From assembly GCF_946481715.1 (NCBI RefSeq), contig NZ_CAMLOV010000003.1, forward strand, positions 1 to 64,000: a DNA stretch of 64,000 nucleotides, read 5' to 3'. Positions 36,552-46,273 of this stretch are shown one piece after another. This DNA comes from an uncultured Mucilaginibacter sp. GTDB lineage: Bacteria; Bacteroidota; Bacteroidia; Sphingobacteriales; Sphingobacteriaceae. The position numbers and the translations under genes were made by a program. The notes beneath the pieces are model-generated. The model saw only the letters and a program-made list of their open reading frames with translations. It was not told where the DNA came from and ran no database searches. Position 1 is the stretch's first letter, and the number at the start of each line of letters is the position of its first letter.

Positions 36552-38843
36552 ATGAAAAAATTATTAGCAGCCATACTACTTTTGGCCGGCTTTAAGGCCT
36601 CCGCTCAAACCCCCGCCCACGAAAAATTAGTACAATATGTAAAGCCTATCATCGGCACACAGCGTATGGGGCATACCTACCCGGGTGCAACCGTCCCCTT
36701 TGGTATGGTGCAGCTAAGCCCCGAAACGGATACCCCAAGCTACGAACTAAACGGGAAGTATAACCCCGATGTTTATAAATACTGCGCCGGTTACCAGTAC
36801 GACGACAAAACCATCGTAGGCTTTAGCCATACACATTTCAGCGGCACCGGGCATTCGGACCTGGGCGATTTTTTGATCATGCCGACCGTTGGTGCATTAA
36901 AACTAAACCCTGGCACGGCAGATAAACCGGGCAGCGGCTACCGCTCGGCGTTTTCGCATGCCAACGAGATAAGCGAAGCCAACTACTACAAAGTAAAACT
37001 GGATGAAAGCAATATCACCGCGGAGATGACAACCAGCGCGCGAGTGGGTTTTCACCAGTACACCTTCCCAAAATCAGACCAATCGCATATTATCCTCGAT
37101 CTGATGGCCGGCATCTACAACTACCCTGATAAAACCGTTTGGACGTATGTAAAAATATTAAACGACAGTACCCTGGTAGGTTATCGCCAAACCAATGGCT
37201 GGGCACGTACACGTACCCTGTACTTTGCCATGGCATTCAATAAAAAATTCAGCCAGTATGGGTTTAAAAAGTATGAGAAGAGACAGGTTTACGGAGGCTT
37301 TTGGGGTAAATTTAACCAAACAAAAAATTTTCCCGAGATTGCCGGCAAGCAAATTCGTGCATATTTCGATTTTAAGACCGAAGAAAACGAAAAAATAAAA
37401 ATAAAATTTGCCCTCTCGCCAGTGAGTATGGATGGCGCTATGGCCAATATGCTTGCAGAAGTACCGGGCTGGGATTTCGACAAGGTAAAAACCGACGGAC
37501 AGGCACTTTGGGAAACCGCTTTAGAAAAAATTACGATTAGCGGTAGCGTAGCCAAAAAGCAGGACTTTTATACCGCGATGTACCATACCATGATTAATCC
37601 AACAGTGTATATGGATGTGGACGGGCAGTACAAAGGTATCGACCAGAACATCCATAAGGCGGATGGTTTTACTAACTACACTACCTTCTCGCTGTGGGAT
37701 ACTTACCGTGCACTACACCCACTGTTTAATATCATCGAGCCGCAACGCAATGCCGATATGGTGAAATCGATGCTGGTGCATTACGACCAAAGCCCCGAGC
37801 ATATGCTGCCCGTTTGGAGCAACAGCGGCAACGAAAACTGGTGTATGAGCGGCTACCACAGCGTATCTGTTTTGGCAGATGCTGTTGTAAAAGGTAACGC
37901 CCCCTTTGATGCCAATAAGGCTCTGGATGCTGCCGTAGCCACCGCCCGCCACCGGAGTTACGAGGGCATTGGCGAGTACATCGACAAAGGCTATATTCCC
38001 GATGAAAAAACCGGCGTATCAGTATCCAATACCTTAGAATATGCTTATGACGACTGGGCGATAGCGCAAATGGCCAAAAAACTGAACAAGATGGATATCT
38101 ATAACGAATTCATCAAACGCAGCGAGAACTATAAAAACGTATACGATCCGTCGGCAGGCTTTATGCGCCCTAAATTGGCCAACGGTACCTTCCGCGCCAA
38201 GTTCGACCCACTGAGTACTATTAATGAAGGGTTTATAGAAGGGAATTCCTGGAATTATACCCTATTTGCCCCGCAGGATCCCGAAGGTTTGATAAAACTG
38301 ATGGGCGGCGATAAACGCTTTGTGCGCTACCTCGATTCGCTCTTCACCATGGAATTGCCCGATAAATACTTTGCCGAAACCGAGGACATTACCCGCGACG
38401 GCATCATCGGCAACTATGTACATGGCAACGAGCCATCGCACCATGTGGCCTACCTGTACAACTGGACGGATAAGCCATGGAAAACGCAGGAACGCATCCG
38501 TATGATACTGAACCGGATGTACAAACCAACTCCGGATGGTTTGGGTGGTAACGACGATACCGGCCAAATGAGCGCATGGTATATTTTTAGCACGCTGGGC
38601 TTTTACCCGGTTGCGCCTGCATCAAACGATTACGCCATTGGCAGCCCGGCCATTAACAACGCTAAGATACAGGTAGGCGGCGGCAAAACATTTACCATCA
38701 CGGTAAAAAACCAAAGCGAAAAGAACGTTTACATCCAAAAAATGACACTGAACGGCAAACCATTAACCGGGCTCACCATAACTCATAAGGAAATTATGAA
38801 CGGTGGCGAACTGGTATTTTTTATGGGAAGCAAGCATAAATAA
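36552..38843 (+). CDS. Secreted GH92 family alpha-mannosidase
   Basis: 763 residues with a signal peptide (about 1-18, ending ASAQ). GH92 enzymes are Ca-dependent exo-alpha-mannosidases, often alpha-1,2, acting on N-glycans or yeast mannan. Diagnostic pieces: YVKPIIGTQRMGHTYPGATVPFGMVQLSP, SHTHFSGTGHSDLGDF, LWDTYRALHPL, GNEPSHHVAYLYN and GLGGNDDTGQMSAWYIFS. Full length for the family. It stands alone, with its own promoter-like box and terminator. Confidence 0.97.
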   Translation: MKKLLAAILLLAGFKASAQTPAHEKLVQYVKPIIGTQRMGHTYPGATVPFGMVQLSPETDTPSYELNGKYNPDVYKYCAGYQYDDKTIVGFSHTHFSGTGHSDLGDFLIMPTVGALKLNPGTADKPGSGYRSAFSHANEISEANYYKVKLDESNITAEMTTSARVGFHQYTFPKSDQSHIILDLMAGIYNYPDKTVWTYVKILNDSTLVGYRQTNGWARTRTLYFAMAFNKKFSQYGFKKYEKRQVYGGFWGKFNQTKNFPEIAGKQIRAYFDFKTEENEKIKIKFALSPVSMDGAMANMLAEVPGWDFDKVKTDGQALWETALEKITISGSVAKKQDFYTAMYHTMINPTVYMDVDGQYKGIDQNIHKADGFTNYTTFSLWDTYRALHPLFNIIEPQRNADMVKSMLVHYDQSPEHMLPVWSNSGNENWCMSGYHSVSVLADAVVKGNAPFDANKALDAAVATARHRSYEGIGEYIDKGYIPDEKTGVSVSNTLEYAYDDWAIAQMAKKLNKMDIYNEFIKRSENYKNVYDPSAGFMRPKLANGTFRAKFDPLSTINEGFIEGNSWNYTLFAPQDPEGLIKLMGGDKRFVRYLDSLFTMELPDKYFAETEDITRDGIIGNYVHGNEPSHHVAYLYNWTDKPWKTQERIRMILNRMYKPTPDGLGGNDDTGQMSAWYIFSTLGFYPVAPASNDYAIGSPAINNAKIQVGGGKTFTITVKNQSEKNVYIQKMTLNGKPLTGLTITHKEIMNGGELVFFMGSKHK

Positions 38844-38860
38844 ACAGGGGCATAAACAAA

Positions 38861-38897
38861 AAAAGGGTAGCCCACGTTTAGCGGGCTACCCTTTTTT
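38861..38897. terminator. Bidirectional terminator between convergent genes
   Basis: Perfect 13-bp stem (38861-38873 with 38883-38895), A-run on the left and T-run on the right, so it can serve both the GH92 gene and the small exported-protein gene. Confidence 0.88.
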
Positions 38898-38914
38898 GGT
38901 ATAACGTGGTGTAA

Positions 38915-39265
38915 TTATTTTGCCTTTTTTAGGATTACAGTCATGGGTTCGCCGCCATTCATGCCGGGAAATGTAAGTGTAATAGTGTCGTCTTTAACTT
39001 TGCCGGTAATTTTCACGGTGTTATCCATAAACTTGATGCTAAAAGAAAGGTCGTCGCCTTTTATAACGCCGTCGTCAACGGTGATCACGTTGCCTTCGGG
39101 GCCAGTGGTAGAGCCGGTTAATTTCTCGCCATCCACCTTAAAATCATAGGCAATATCGTATTGGTCCATAATTTTTCCGGTCCACTTACCGGTTATGTCT
39201 GTGGCGAAACAGGCGGTTATAATAACAATTACAAAAGCCGAGGTAGTTAACAGTTTTTTGATCAT
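38915..39265 (-). CDS. Small exported beta-rich protein
   Basis: 116 residues with a signal peptide (about 1-22, ending CFATD). The mature part is a run of short beta strands (ITGKWTGKIMDQYDIAYDFKVDG, LTGSTTGPEGNVITVDDGVI) that resembles a small lipocalin-like barrel. Proteins of this pattern are common in soil Bacteroidota; no function is known. Single gene. Confidence 0.85.
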   Translation of the reverse strand: MIKKLLTTSAFVIVIITACFATDITGKWTGKIMDQYDIAYDFKVDGEKLTGSTTGPEGNVITVDDGVIKGDDLSFSIKFMDNTVKITGKVKDDTITLTFPGMNGGEPMTVILKKAK

Positions 39266-39530
39266 TTCTTTAAGTTTTATAAGTGATTAATGGTGTTTTT
39301 AATTTATCAATAGCAAACCGCGGCGATAAGCACTTATCGTCTTTTCAACAATCAATTTATTTGTTTAACATAATTGGTTATGAGCTATTAGCAAAAGCGC
39401 AGGGAATTTTGCAACGCAATAAACAAATATATAACCATATTTGAAAATGCGATAGATGGAGAGGTGCCAAAGGCAGACGAAACGCCGTTTTTGGCCGACA
39501 GAAACTAACACAACTGTACGAAAATTTATT

Positions 39531-39610
39531 TCCGTACAATCTCGTACAGTTTCACACAGCTTCGCACAAGTTCGTACAGTTTCGCACAATCTCGTACAGT
39601 TTCGTACAGC
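39531..39610. repeat. Eight tandem 10-bp repeats, consensus TTCGTACAGT
   Basis: Eight consecutive 10-base units (tccgtacaat, ctcgtacagt, ttcacacagc, ttcgcacaag, ttcgtacagt, ttcgcacaat, ctcgtacagt, ttcgtacagc). An inverted copy ACTGTACGAA lies at 39513-39522. The 10-bp period places every unit on the same face of the helix. Confidence 0.85.
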
Positions 39611-39797
39611 AAAAATGCAATGTGCAAAAATCTGCGTTTTTCTGCGTTTTTTCGGTGTTTTTCTGTGGTAAATCCAGCGTAATTTCAGCTTTTCCACAAA
39701 GTGGAGATTTTGGCACTTTTGCCGGGTTTGCTAGCCCCCGGGGGGGAGTGCCTGGTGGGGTGTATTTTCCCTGTTAGTAAACAATAAGAAATATTAT

Positions 39798-39856
39798 GGC
39801 AGCCCCGCCGGTAGAAGCGGCCGGGCTTTGCCGGGCTACGCTTTGCTTCGGCTGCC
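39798..39856. repeat. REP-like GC-rich hairpin
   Basis: GGCAGC (39798-39803) pairs with GCTGCC (39851-39856), with GAAGC/GCTTC nested inside and CCGGGC-type repeats in the loop. Its GC content is far above that of the flanking DNA, as in dispersed palindromic elements. Confidence 0.5.
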
Positions 39857-40087
39857 TTTTCTGTCGCTCGAATCCCTCTCGCGCAGGCGGCTTCCCCGCT
39901 CAATCCCTCCTGCGAATGACGGGCTCGATTACAACATGCATTGTTTACCTAAACTGTACTTTACAAGTTAGGCTCAAGAAGCGTTTTCCCACTTGCCCAC
40001 ACGTCATTTTCGCGCAGGGTGGATACCTTATAAACCCCGTAAACCGGGTGTTAAGGTAAGCTATTCAAGGCCATCCCCTTCCAAATC

Positions 40088-40114
40088 GGCAAACCGGAGG
40101 ATGTTCGGTTTGCC
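40088..40114 (-). terminator. Hairpin downstream of the helicase gene
   Basis: Perfect 9-bp stem GGCAAACCG/CGGTTTGCC (40088-40096 with 40106-40114) starting 14 bases past the stop codon. No strong T-run follows on the minus strand, so termination is likely but not certain. Confidence 0.5.
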
Positions 40115-40127
40115 AATGGATATGCTT

Positions 40128-43100
40128 TTACGCTACAACTGCTATCCGCCCGTCTTTGATCACAGCATAGCCTAATTCAACAGCTTTACTAATACCGGCA
40201 AGCATAGCAAGCTCTACATTGGTTCCTATGCGGGCAAAACCAAATATTTTAGCCGTCTCGCGCACAAGGTCGGTTTTAGCGAGGCTTATTTGATTTGTTA
40301 GGATATCTTTTACGGCATTGGCAATTTCTTCGGCAGGCAGGTCATCAGCATCCCGCTTTTGCATATCGTTGAGCGGAATACGGTAGATCTTATAATTATC
40401 AGGACGTTGCTCGTTATTCCAAAAGAAAGTATTTTGCCCCTGGCCGGTTTGCGCCACGTTCATTTGAGTGAAGAACCCTTCAAAATGGGTGCTTATCCTT
40501 GCCCCCATGCGGGAGATTCCCCAGGCGGCAAGTACCCGCTTGCTCAGCAGGTTTTTGCTGATGGGTGCCTCGGCTTGCAAAACGTTAAACAACTGCGCTT
40601 TTATTCTCCCCCGGCTTTGCGGCAAAAAGAAATCCTCTGCCGACGACACCTGCACGGCATCCAGCTGGCTAATCTCGTAGAATACCGCCGCTCTGGCCGA
40701 TGCGGCCCTAACGGGTGAGGGTGGCAGCATATTGCCCAATTTAAGCAAGTCGTTTTCGACAGGCGGCGGCGTGGGCTTTGATGCAGCGGGTGCCGGTACT
40801 TTGCTTTTATTTTCTTCGGCAAGGCGTATGGCTGCTACAATGCCGCTGATAACTTTGTCCGGCTTTTCCCACCACTCGGTAGAAAATATTTTGTGGATGT
40901 TCCAGCCCAGTAGTCTCAATACATCTACTTGTACTATCTCCCTGTCGCGGGATGTTTTAGCACTTTGGTAGCTTTTGCCATCGGTAAGCACCCCCAGTAT
41001 GTAGCCGGTAGGATTGCCTTTGTCTACAATGGCCAGATCTATTTTGTAGGCCGAGCAGCCTATTTGCGTGTGTACTTCGTAGCCCTGTTTTCGCAATTCA
41101 ACGGCTATCAGGTTTTCAAAAGAGGCTTCCTGCCAGCCTTTAACAACGGCCCTTACCGGCAACGCTGTTTTACCCTTCTCGGCGTAGGCCAGGAATGCTT
41201 TAAGCCCTGCAACGCCTTCGGCTCCGGAACGGTTAAGGTCTATTTGATCCGATGTAAGGGTAGAGAACACTTTCATTTCGTACCTCGCCCGTGATACCGC
41301 CACATTCAGCCTGCGCCATCCGCCTTCGCGGTTTAGCGGGCCAAAGTTGAGGCTAACTTTTCCGTTCTCATCGGGGCCGTACCCTATCGAGAACAGTATG
41401 ATGTCGCGCTCATCTCCCTGCACGTTTTCCAGGTTTTTTATAAAGATGGGCTCCGCGCATTCCAGCGCTATGCGCTCCAGGTCGGGGCGAAGCTTAAATA
41501 CATCCGTCAGCAAGTCCTCTACCAGGGTTTGCTGTACCGAACTAAAGGTTACAATACCCATGCTTCGTTGCGACAGGGTTTGGTCTGATAACCTGCGGAT
41601 CACTTCATCAACAATGGCCTTTGCTTCAAACTTATTTTGCCGCGATTTCCCCTTATCGTAATGGCCCTCCACTTGCACAAAGGATACCTTGCTTACAATA
41701 TCATCGGTAGATGGGAAGGTGAGGAGTTTATTATCGTAATATTTGGCGTTGCTAAAAGCAATTAGGCTTTCGTGTTTGCTGCGGTAGTGCCACAATAAGT
41801 GGTGCGATGGCATGGATAGCGCAAGGCAATCATCTAAAATACTTTCCAGGTCCTCCTTGTCAATATTTTCTTCGTCGACGTTATTGGTGGAGAAGAAGTT
41901 GGTGGGCGGCATTTGTTTAGGGTCGCCCACTACAATTACCGTGGTACCGCGGGCTATAGCGCCTACAGCTTCGCAGGTAGGCATTTGCGATGCCTCATCA
42001 AATACCACCAGATCGAATTTTACACTGTCGGCATCAAAATATTGGGCCACCGATATTGGGCTCATCAGCATGCAGGGTGTAAGGCGGTGCAACAGGTTGG
42101 GGATACCGTCAAATATTTTACGGATAGACATCGCCCTACCGTTGTTGCGTATGGTGCGCTGCAGCAACCCGATTTCCGAACTTTGGGACGCCTCCTGCGT
42201 AAATGATGGTATGCGTGCCGCCAGCCTTGCATAAAGCTCCTGTTTGGTTAGTTTTTCAAAGTTTGTGCTGATCTCCCTAAACCGTTTTATTTTCTCCTGG
42301 AATAAACTGGAATTGAACGTCGCCAGTTGCGGCGTACGTTCGATTATATATTCTGCTGCCGAGCGGTAAAGCCCTTTCTCAAACTGCACTACGATATCCG
42401 CGCTTTGTACCGCGCCATTTTCAAAAGCAGTTATCAATGGTTCTAAATCCGTTTCCAGCGCCCGCTCCTTTACTGCCAGCCAGTTGTACCAATCCTTTAA
42501 CTCGTCTAAATGTTGGAGCCAGCCGGTTGCGGTTTTTGAAAGTTCTCTTTTCCAATCGATCGCAATGCTTTGTATCGTGGCAAAATCTATCCCTAACAGG
42601 TTAGCGAGTACGGTTTCGGCCTCGTTTATTTTGTTTACGGTTTGCAGGTAATCTGCCAGCAGTTTTTTATGTTCTGTTGTATATGCTTTGCTTCCTTCAG
42701 AAAATTCGTTGGCTAAGTCTGTTCGCCATTGTTTTAAACCGGCAGTACCCACAAGGCTGGCAGCCGTTCGGTTCATTTGTATAATTTGCCCGCAGCTACC
42801 GGCAATTTTATCCCAATTGCATTCGCCGTTTTGCCACATAAAACCCAGCATGGGCGGCAGCCAGGTTGCTTTATCAATTATATCCTGTTCTTCGCGGTAG
42901 GCTATCACCTTTTGCAAAATAGCGGGCACATCGCAGTTTACTATCGCGCCGGACAACGATAATCTCGACAGGTTTTTGAGTAAGGCCCGTTGTTTCATCC
43001 AGCGGGGCAAAAACCATTTATCGGCTGCAATATTCCATTCGCTTAAAGTTTGGGCGGCCGGGAAGTTTAATATCTCCTTCTGAAAACGGGCAAGCAGTTC

Positions 43101-45980
43101 GCTTCGTAACGTATCACGTTGTTTGCCGTGTGCCGCTATACCTATTACCTGCGCAAGGTATTGTTCCGGCGCATCCACTTGCATCAGCGATGCGGGGAAA
43201 TCTTCGGTGTTATTAAGCAGCCCGGCTAATGTGGTTAAGTGCTCCTCCTGTTCCTTGTTGTTTACTAACCCGCCTACCTTTAAAATATCGCTTGTAATAT
43301 CGGTATGCGTGCTTAACAGTTTTAGCAACCACAACAGCTCGTCTATCAAACGGCCCGATTCCTGCTTCAGTTGCAAGGTGTATTGCTGTGTATTGATAGC
43401 TTCGAGCGAATGGCCTTTAGCGCTGCCGATCAATGAGCCTGCCGCTTGCAGATCGGTAGCCACATCGCGCCACTTTATAATATGTTCCGGTGTAAGCGTT
43501 TGTATGGTTTCTGATGGGAAGCTAACAGCATCGGTACCCTGCGGCAACTGGCTGTATTGCGTAAACAGATCGAACAGCGAGTAGCCAAAAGGATACTTCT
43601 CATGCAGCGCGGCAACGTACACATTCAGCTCATTACGCAACCCGTACAAACGTTCCGCTTCCGAAATGTAGTTTTCGGGCGCATCTTTCTGTACCACTTC
43701 TGTAGCTGCCTTAAGCTGTTCCAGTACGGCAGATTTTTTCGACTTGTTCGAGTGCAGTTCCAAACAAAATGCGCCAATGCCTATCGATTCTAACCGGTTT
43801 TCTACCACATCAAGCGCCGCTTTTTTGGCGGCCACAAATAATACGCGTTTACCCGCGTACAAGGCATTTGCAATAATATTGGTAATAGTTTGCGATTTGC
43901 CTGTACCCGGCGGGCCATGCAGCACAAAACTTTTACCCTCGCCCGATGTGAGGATGGCCTGCAGCTGCGATGAATCTGAACTGATCGGAAGCGCTACGTT
44001 CTTTGGATGAAGCTGCCCGTCCTCAACGGCCATGCCGGATGTATCTTCTTCCGGCTGCCACTCCAGCTTGCCCGATATTAAACTTGCTACTACTTTATTG
44101 CGTGCAAGTTTATCGGCATTGTTATGAATATCGTTCCATAAAATAAATTTACTGAACGAGAAAGTACCCAGCAGTGCCTGTTCTTCTATATCCCACCGCG
44201 ATTTTGTCATGATGGCCTGCCTGACAATGTTGAATATCTGTTTTACATCCACGCCGCTTTCATCCTTTGGCAGGGTCTCCAGCCCGCCAATGCTAATGCC
44301 AAAGTCCTGCCGTATCATTTCCAGCAGGGTGATGTTCATAATGGTTTCTTCCTCGCGCGTGCGGATCACATAGCCTTTTTGGGCAGATTTGCGGATGATC
44401 TCTACCGGTAACAGCAATATCGGCGCGTAACGCGGGCGCTCGCTCAGGTCGGTCTCATACCAACGCAGCAAACCCAAACCCACGTAAAGGGTATTAGCGC
44501 CGTTTTCTTCTATCGAGAGGCGTGATGAACGGTACAAATTGGTAAGGCTATTACCCAGTTCAACTTCCGAAAGGTAAGTACGCAGGCGCTTTTGGCTCAA
44601 CTCGTTCTTTACCAGGTCGGCGATAGGGTCGGTTTGATGCAGCGACTCGTAAACTCCAGTATCGCGTGGGTTGTTGTCCCAGTCTGATGGTTTAGCCAGC
44701 ACCTGGAATTCGGTGCCCCCGGCCAAAGCATCTTCCAGCTTACCGGCGTTAATGGTGATAAACTGTATAACGCTTTTGGTGATACGGATATTTAACAGGC
44801 TGTTGCGCAGCGTAAGGTCAAGCAGTTTGCGTTCCCAAAGGCGCTGTTTAGACACCTCTATCTTTTCGCTGTGCACCAGTTTTTGCCCAACAAATATATC
44901 ATCGGGCAAGGTGGTTTCGCGCAGCTGTTTTGCTTCTTCTACTATGTCCCAGCCGGTAGGGGTAGCAACCCTTAAAGGCAAAGGGCGGATGCCGCTAAAG
45001 CGTGCCCGCTTTACATCAATAAACAGCAGAAAATCGGCGGTGCGCAGCAGTTTTTGATCTGCCGACCGAACCGCGTCATCAAATGATGTATTATTGCCTG
45101 CATTCATGCAGGTAGCCTCTACCACTGCTATATCATTAATGCCATCAGCAGTGCGTTTTGTTATCAGCGAGGGGTCGTCGTTAACAGCATCCGCGAAAGA
45201 TTCATCGATAAGCCATCCCCCGGCAAACGCATGCCCTTTTATAATTGTAATAATAGGATGTATCCCCACAGCCTCTAAACAGGCCGCGTAGAGTAAAGAC
45301 AGATCGAGGCAGTTGGCCAGTTTATTGGCAAACATGGTATCCGCCAGCCGTATGCGTTGCCCGCCTTCTTCAAAACTTGCCGGTACAGTGCAGTAAATAA
45401 ACTCCATTGCGGCAATGGCCTCGTAAATAGCGGCCATTTGCTTGCGCACCCGGTTTGGGTTGCGGCTTTGATATTCGTCGAACGATGGGTTACCGGTCCA
45501 TGTTTCTAACAGGGCAGACGCTGCGCGAATGATCTTTACAATTTGGGGATGGTTTGGCGTGATAAAAGCCGCCAGCATCTCGGGTAGCAACCCTATGCCG
45601 TTCCACTGATCGTAGGCCAACAGATCAACCCCATAATGTTCCTGGTATACAATTTCCCCATCGGTTGCAATTGTTAATATAAACTTGCCCGACACCCTTT
45701 CTGTAAGCTCGGCAAGGGATTTTGATGATATAACCGGCGATACGCTTCTAAAGAGATGGCTTTCCCCTTCTCTTAAAATTCCGATAGATTGCTTCCATAC
45801 CGGCGCGAAATCAGGCTCGGACACAAGTTCGACGGTTACGTTTTGCCAATCGTTTCCCGATACGTTTTTTACAGCTAATTCCCGTATAACAGGAACGTGG
45901 TTTTGTTGCAACGCGAAATTTATAACGGGCGAATAATCAAAATTCACTTCTGTTTTTGCTGGGGCCTGGCTATTTATCAT
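40128..45980 (-). CDS. Giant DUF4011/DUF3320 SF1 helicase-nuclease with transglutaminase-like N-terminus
   Basis: 1950 residues, no signal peptide. Domains in order: beta-rich N-terminal domain (1-110); a transglutaminase-like segment with possible Cys-His-Asp set, NCLDLS (~222), GHAF (~250), WLIDES (~257); DUF4011 (~380-600, KLLDLTLRNSLLN); split SF1 helicase of the COG1112 type with Walker A GPPGTGKSQT (~690), Walker B DEASQ (~1330), GDPKQMPP (~1353), QGDERDII (~1523) and VAVSRAR (~1560); a Vsr/MTES_1575-like endonuclease fold (~1625-1705, YKIDLAI, LTDG, LGWNIHKIFSTEWW); DUF3320 and a winged-helix end (~1755-1950). The nuclease has LTDG where relatives often have ECDG. Single gene with no partner; a defence or nucleic-acid surveillance role is an inference from architecture. 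Confidence 0.93.
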   Translation of the reverse strand: MINSQAPAKTEVNFDYSPVINFALQQNHVPVIRELAVKNVSGNDWQNVTVELVSEPDFAPVWKQSIGILREGESHLFRSVSPVISSKSLAELTERVSGKFILTIATDGEIVYQEHYGVDLLAYDQWNGIGLLPEMLAAFITPNHPQIVKIIRAASALLETWTGNPSFDEYQSRNPNRVRKQMAAIYEAIAAMEFIYCTVPASFEEGGQRIRLADTMFANKLANCLDLSLLYAACLEAVGIHPIITIIKGHAFAGGWLIDESFADAVNDDPSLITKRTADGINDIAVVEATCMNAGNNTSFDDAVRSADQKLLRTADFLLFIDVKRARFSGIRPLPLRVATPTGWDIVEEAKQLRETTLPDDIFVGQKLVHSEKIEVSKQRLWERKLLDLTLRNSLLNIRITKSVIQFITINAGKLEDALAGGTEFQVLAKPSDWDNNPRDTGVYESLHQTDPIADLVKNELSQKRLRTYLSEVELGNSLTNLYRSSRLSIEENGANTLYVGLGLLRWYETDLSERPRYAPILLLPVEIIRKSAQKGYVIRTREEETIMNITLLEMIRQDFGISIGGLETLPKDESGVDVKQIFNIVRQAIMTKSRWDIEEQALLGTFSFSKFILWNDIHNNADKLARNKVVASLISGKLEWQPEEDTSGMAVEDGQLHPKNVALPISSDSSQLQAILTSGEGKSFVLHGPPGTGKSQTITNIIANALYAGKRVLFVAAKKAALDVVENRLESIGIGAFCLELHSNKSKKSAVLEQLKAATEVVQKDAPENYISEAERLYGLRNELNVYVAALHEKYPFGYSLFDLFTQYSQLPQGTDAVSFPSETIQTLTPEHIIKWRDVATDLQAAGSLIGSAKGHSLEAINTQQYTLQLKQESGRLIDELLWLLKLLSTHTDITSDILKVGGLVNNKEQEEHLTTLAGLLNNTEDFPASLMQVDAPEQYLAQVIGIAAHGKQRDTLRSELLARFQKEILNFPAAQTLSEWNIAADKWFLPRWMKQRALLKNLSRLSLSGAIVNCDVPAILQKVIAYREEQDIIDKATWLPPMLGFMWQNGECNWDKIAGSCGQIIQMNRTAASLVGTAGLKQWRTDLANEFSEGSKAYTTEHKKLLADYLQTVNKINEAETVLANLLGIDFATIQSIAIDWKRELSKTATGWLQHLDELKDWYNWLAVKERALETDLEPLITAFENGAVQSADIVVQFEKGLYRSAAEYIIERTPQLATFNSSLFQEKIKRFREISTNFEKLTKQELYARLAARIPSFTQEASQSSEIGLLQRTIRNNGRAMSIRKIFDGIPNLLHRLTPCMLMSPISVAQYFDADSVKFDLVVFDEASQMPTCEAVGAIARGTTVIVVGDPKQMPPTNFFSTNNVDEENIDKEDLESILDDCLALSMPSHHLLWHYRSKHESLIAFSNAKYYDNKLLTFPSTDDIVSKVSFVQVEGHYDKGKSRQNKFEAKAIVDEVIRRLSDQTLSQRSMGIVTFSSVQQTLVEDLLTDVFKLRPDLERIALECAEPIFIKNLENVQGDERDIILFSIGYGPDENGKVSLNFGPLNREGGWRRLNVAVSRARYEMKVFSTLTSDQIDLNRSGAEGVAGLKAFLAYAEKGKTALPVRAVVKGWQEASFENLIAVELRKQGYEVHTQIGCSAYKIDLAIVDKGNPTGYILGVLTDGKSYQSAKTSRDREIVQVDVLRLLGWNIHKIFSTEWWEKPDKVISGIVAAIRLAEENKSKVPAPAASKPTPPPVENDLLKLGNMLPPSPVRAASARAAVFYEISQLDAVQVSSAEDFFLPQSRGRIKAQLFNVLQAEAPISKNLLSKRVLAAWGISRMGARISTHFEGFFTQMNVAQTGQGQNTFFWNNEQRPDNYKIYRIPLNDMQKRDADDLPAEEIANAVKDILTNQISLAKTDLVRETAKIFGFARIGTNVELAMLAGISKAVELGYAVIKDGRIAVVA

Positions 45981-46214
45981 AGTAGGGTAAGATAATAATT
46001 AAAAGCCCAAGATACTCATCCGGGGAGAATCGTTTTGGTTGGGGCGACAATTTAATGCGCTAACTAACGGAAAGCCCTTCTGATTGCTTAGAGAGGCTTT
46101 AACGCTAATTAACAAGTTGCAAAACTGTTGTCCGGATGTTCTCCAGTTTATTGCCATGTGTATCTAACATCATTCATGGCTTACTTACCCTTGCTAATGC
46201 CCAATTTCAAACCC

Positions 46215-46249
46215 CCTTAAACAAAAACAGCCGGGCGTTCAACCCGGCT
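46215..46249 (-). terminator. Terminator of the PI-PLC gene
   Basis: On the minus strand AGCCGGG/CCCGGCT (46249-46243 with 46235-46229) is followed by a T-rich run. Confidence 0.8.
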
Positions 46250-46273
46250 ATCTGTAATTAAGGTTTAAAATTT

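Larger units (their letters stand above)
39266..40127. other. 862-base gene-poor region with repeats
   Basis: No supportable gene. It contains a 10-bp tandem-repeat array (39531-39610) with one inverted copy upstream, a C5G7 run near 39735, a GC-rich REP-like hairpin (39798-39856) followed by about 80 bases of similarly GC-rich sequence, and the hairpin closing the helicase gene (40088-40114). An ORF that runs through the array on the minus strand is a product of the repeat. Confidence 0.75.

Noticed and set aside
39531..39610. Possible CRISPR array
   Set aside because: Units are 10 bases with no spacers and no cas genes nearby.
39365..39697. 110-residue minus-strand ORF rich in Cys/Thr/Val
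   Set aside because: Its repetitive sequence (ETVRTCAKLC-type) comes straight from the 10-bp DNA array read through in one frame; there is no promoter, conserved domain or partner.
39266..46273. Mobile element or integrated island around the helicase gene
   Set aside because: No integrase, transposase, tRNA or flanking direct repeats were seen; only the repeats in the gap hint at transfer, which is not enough.
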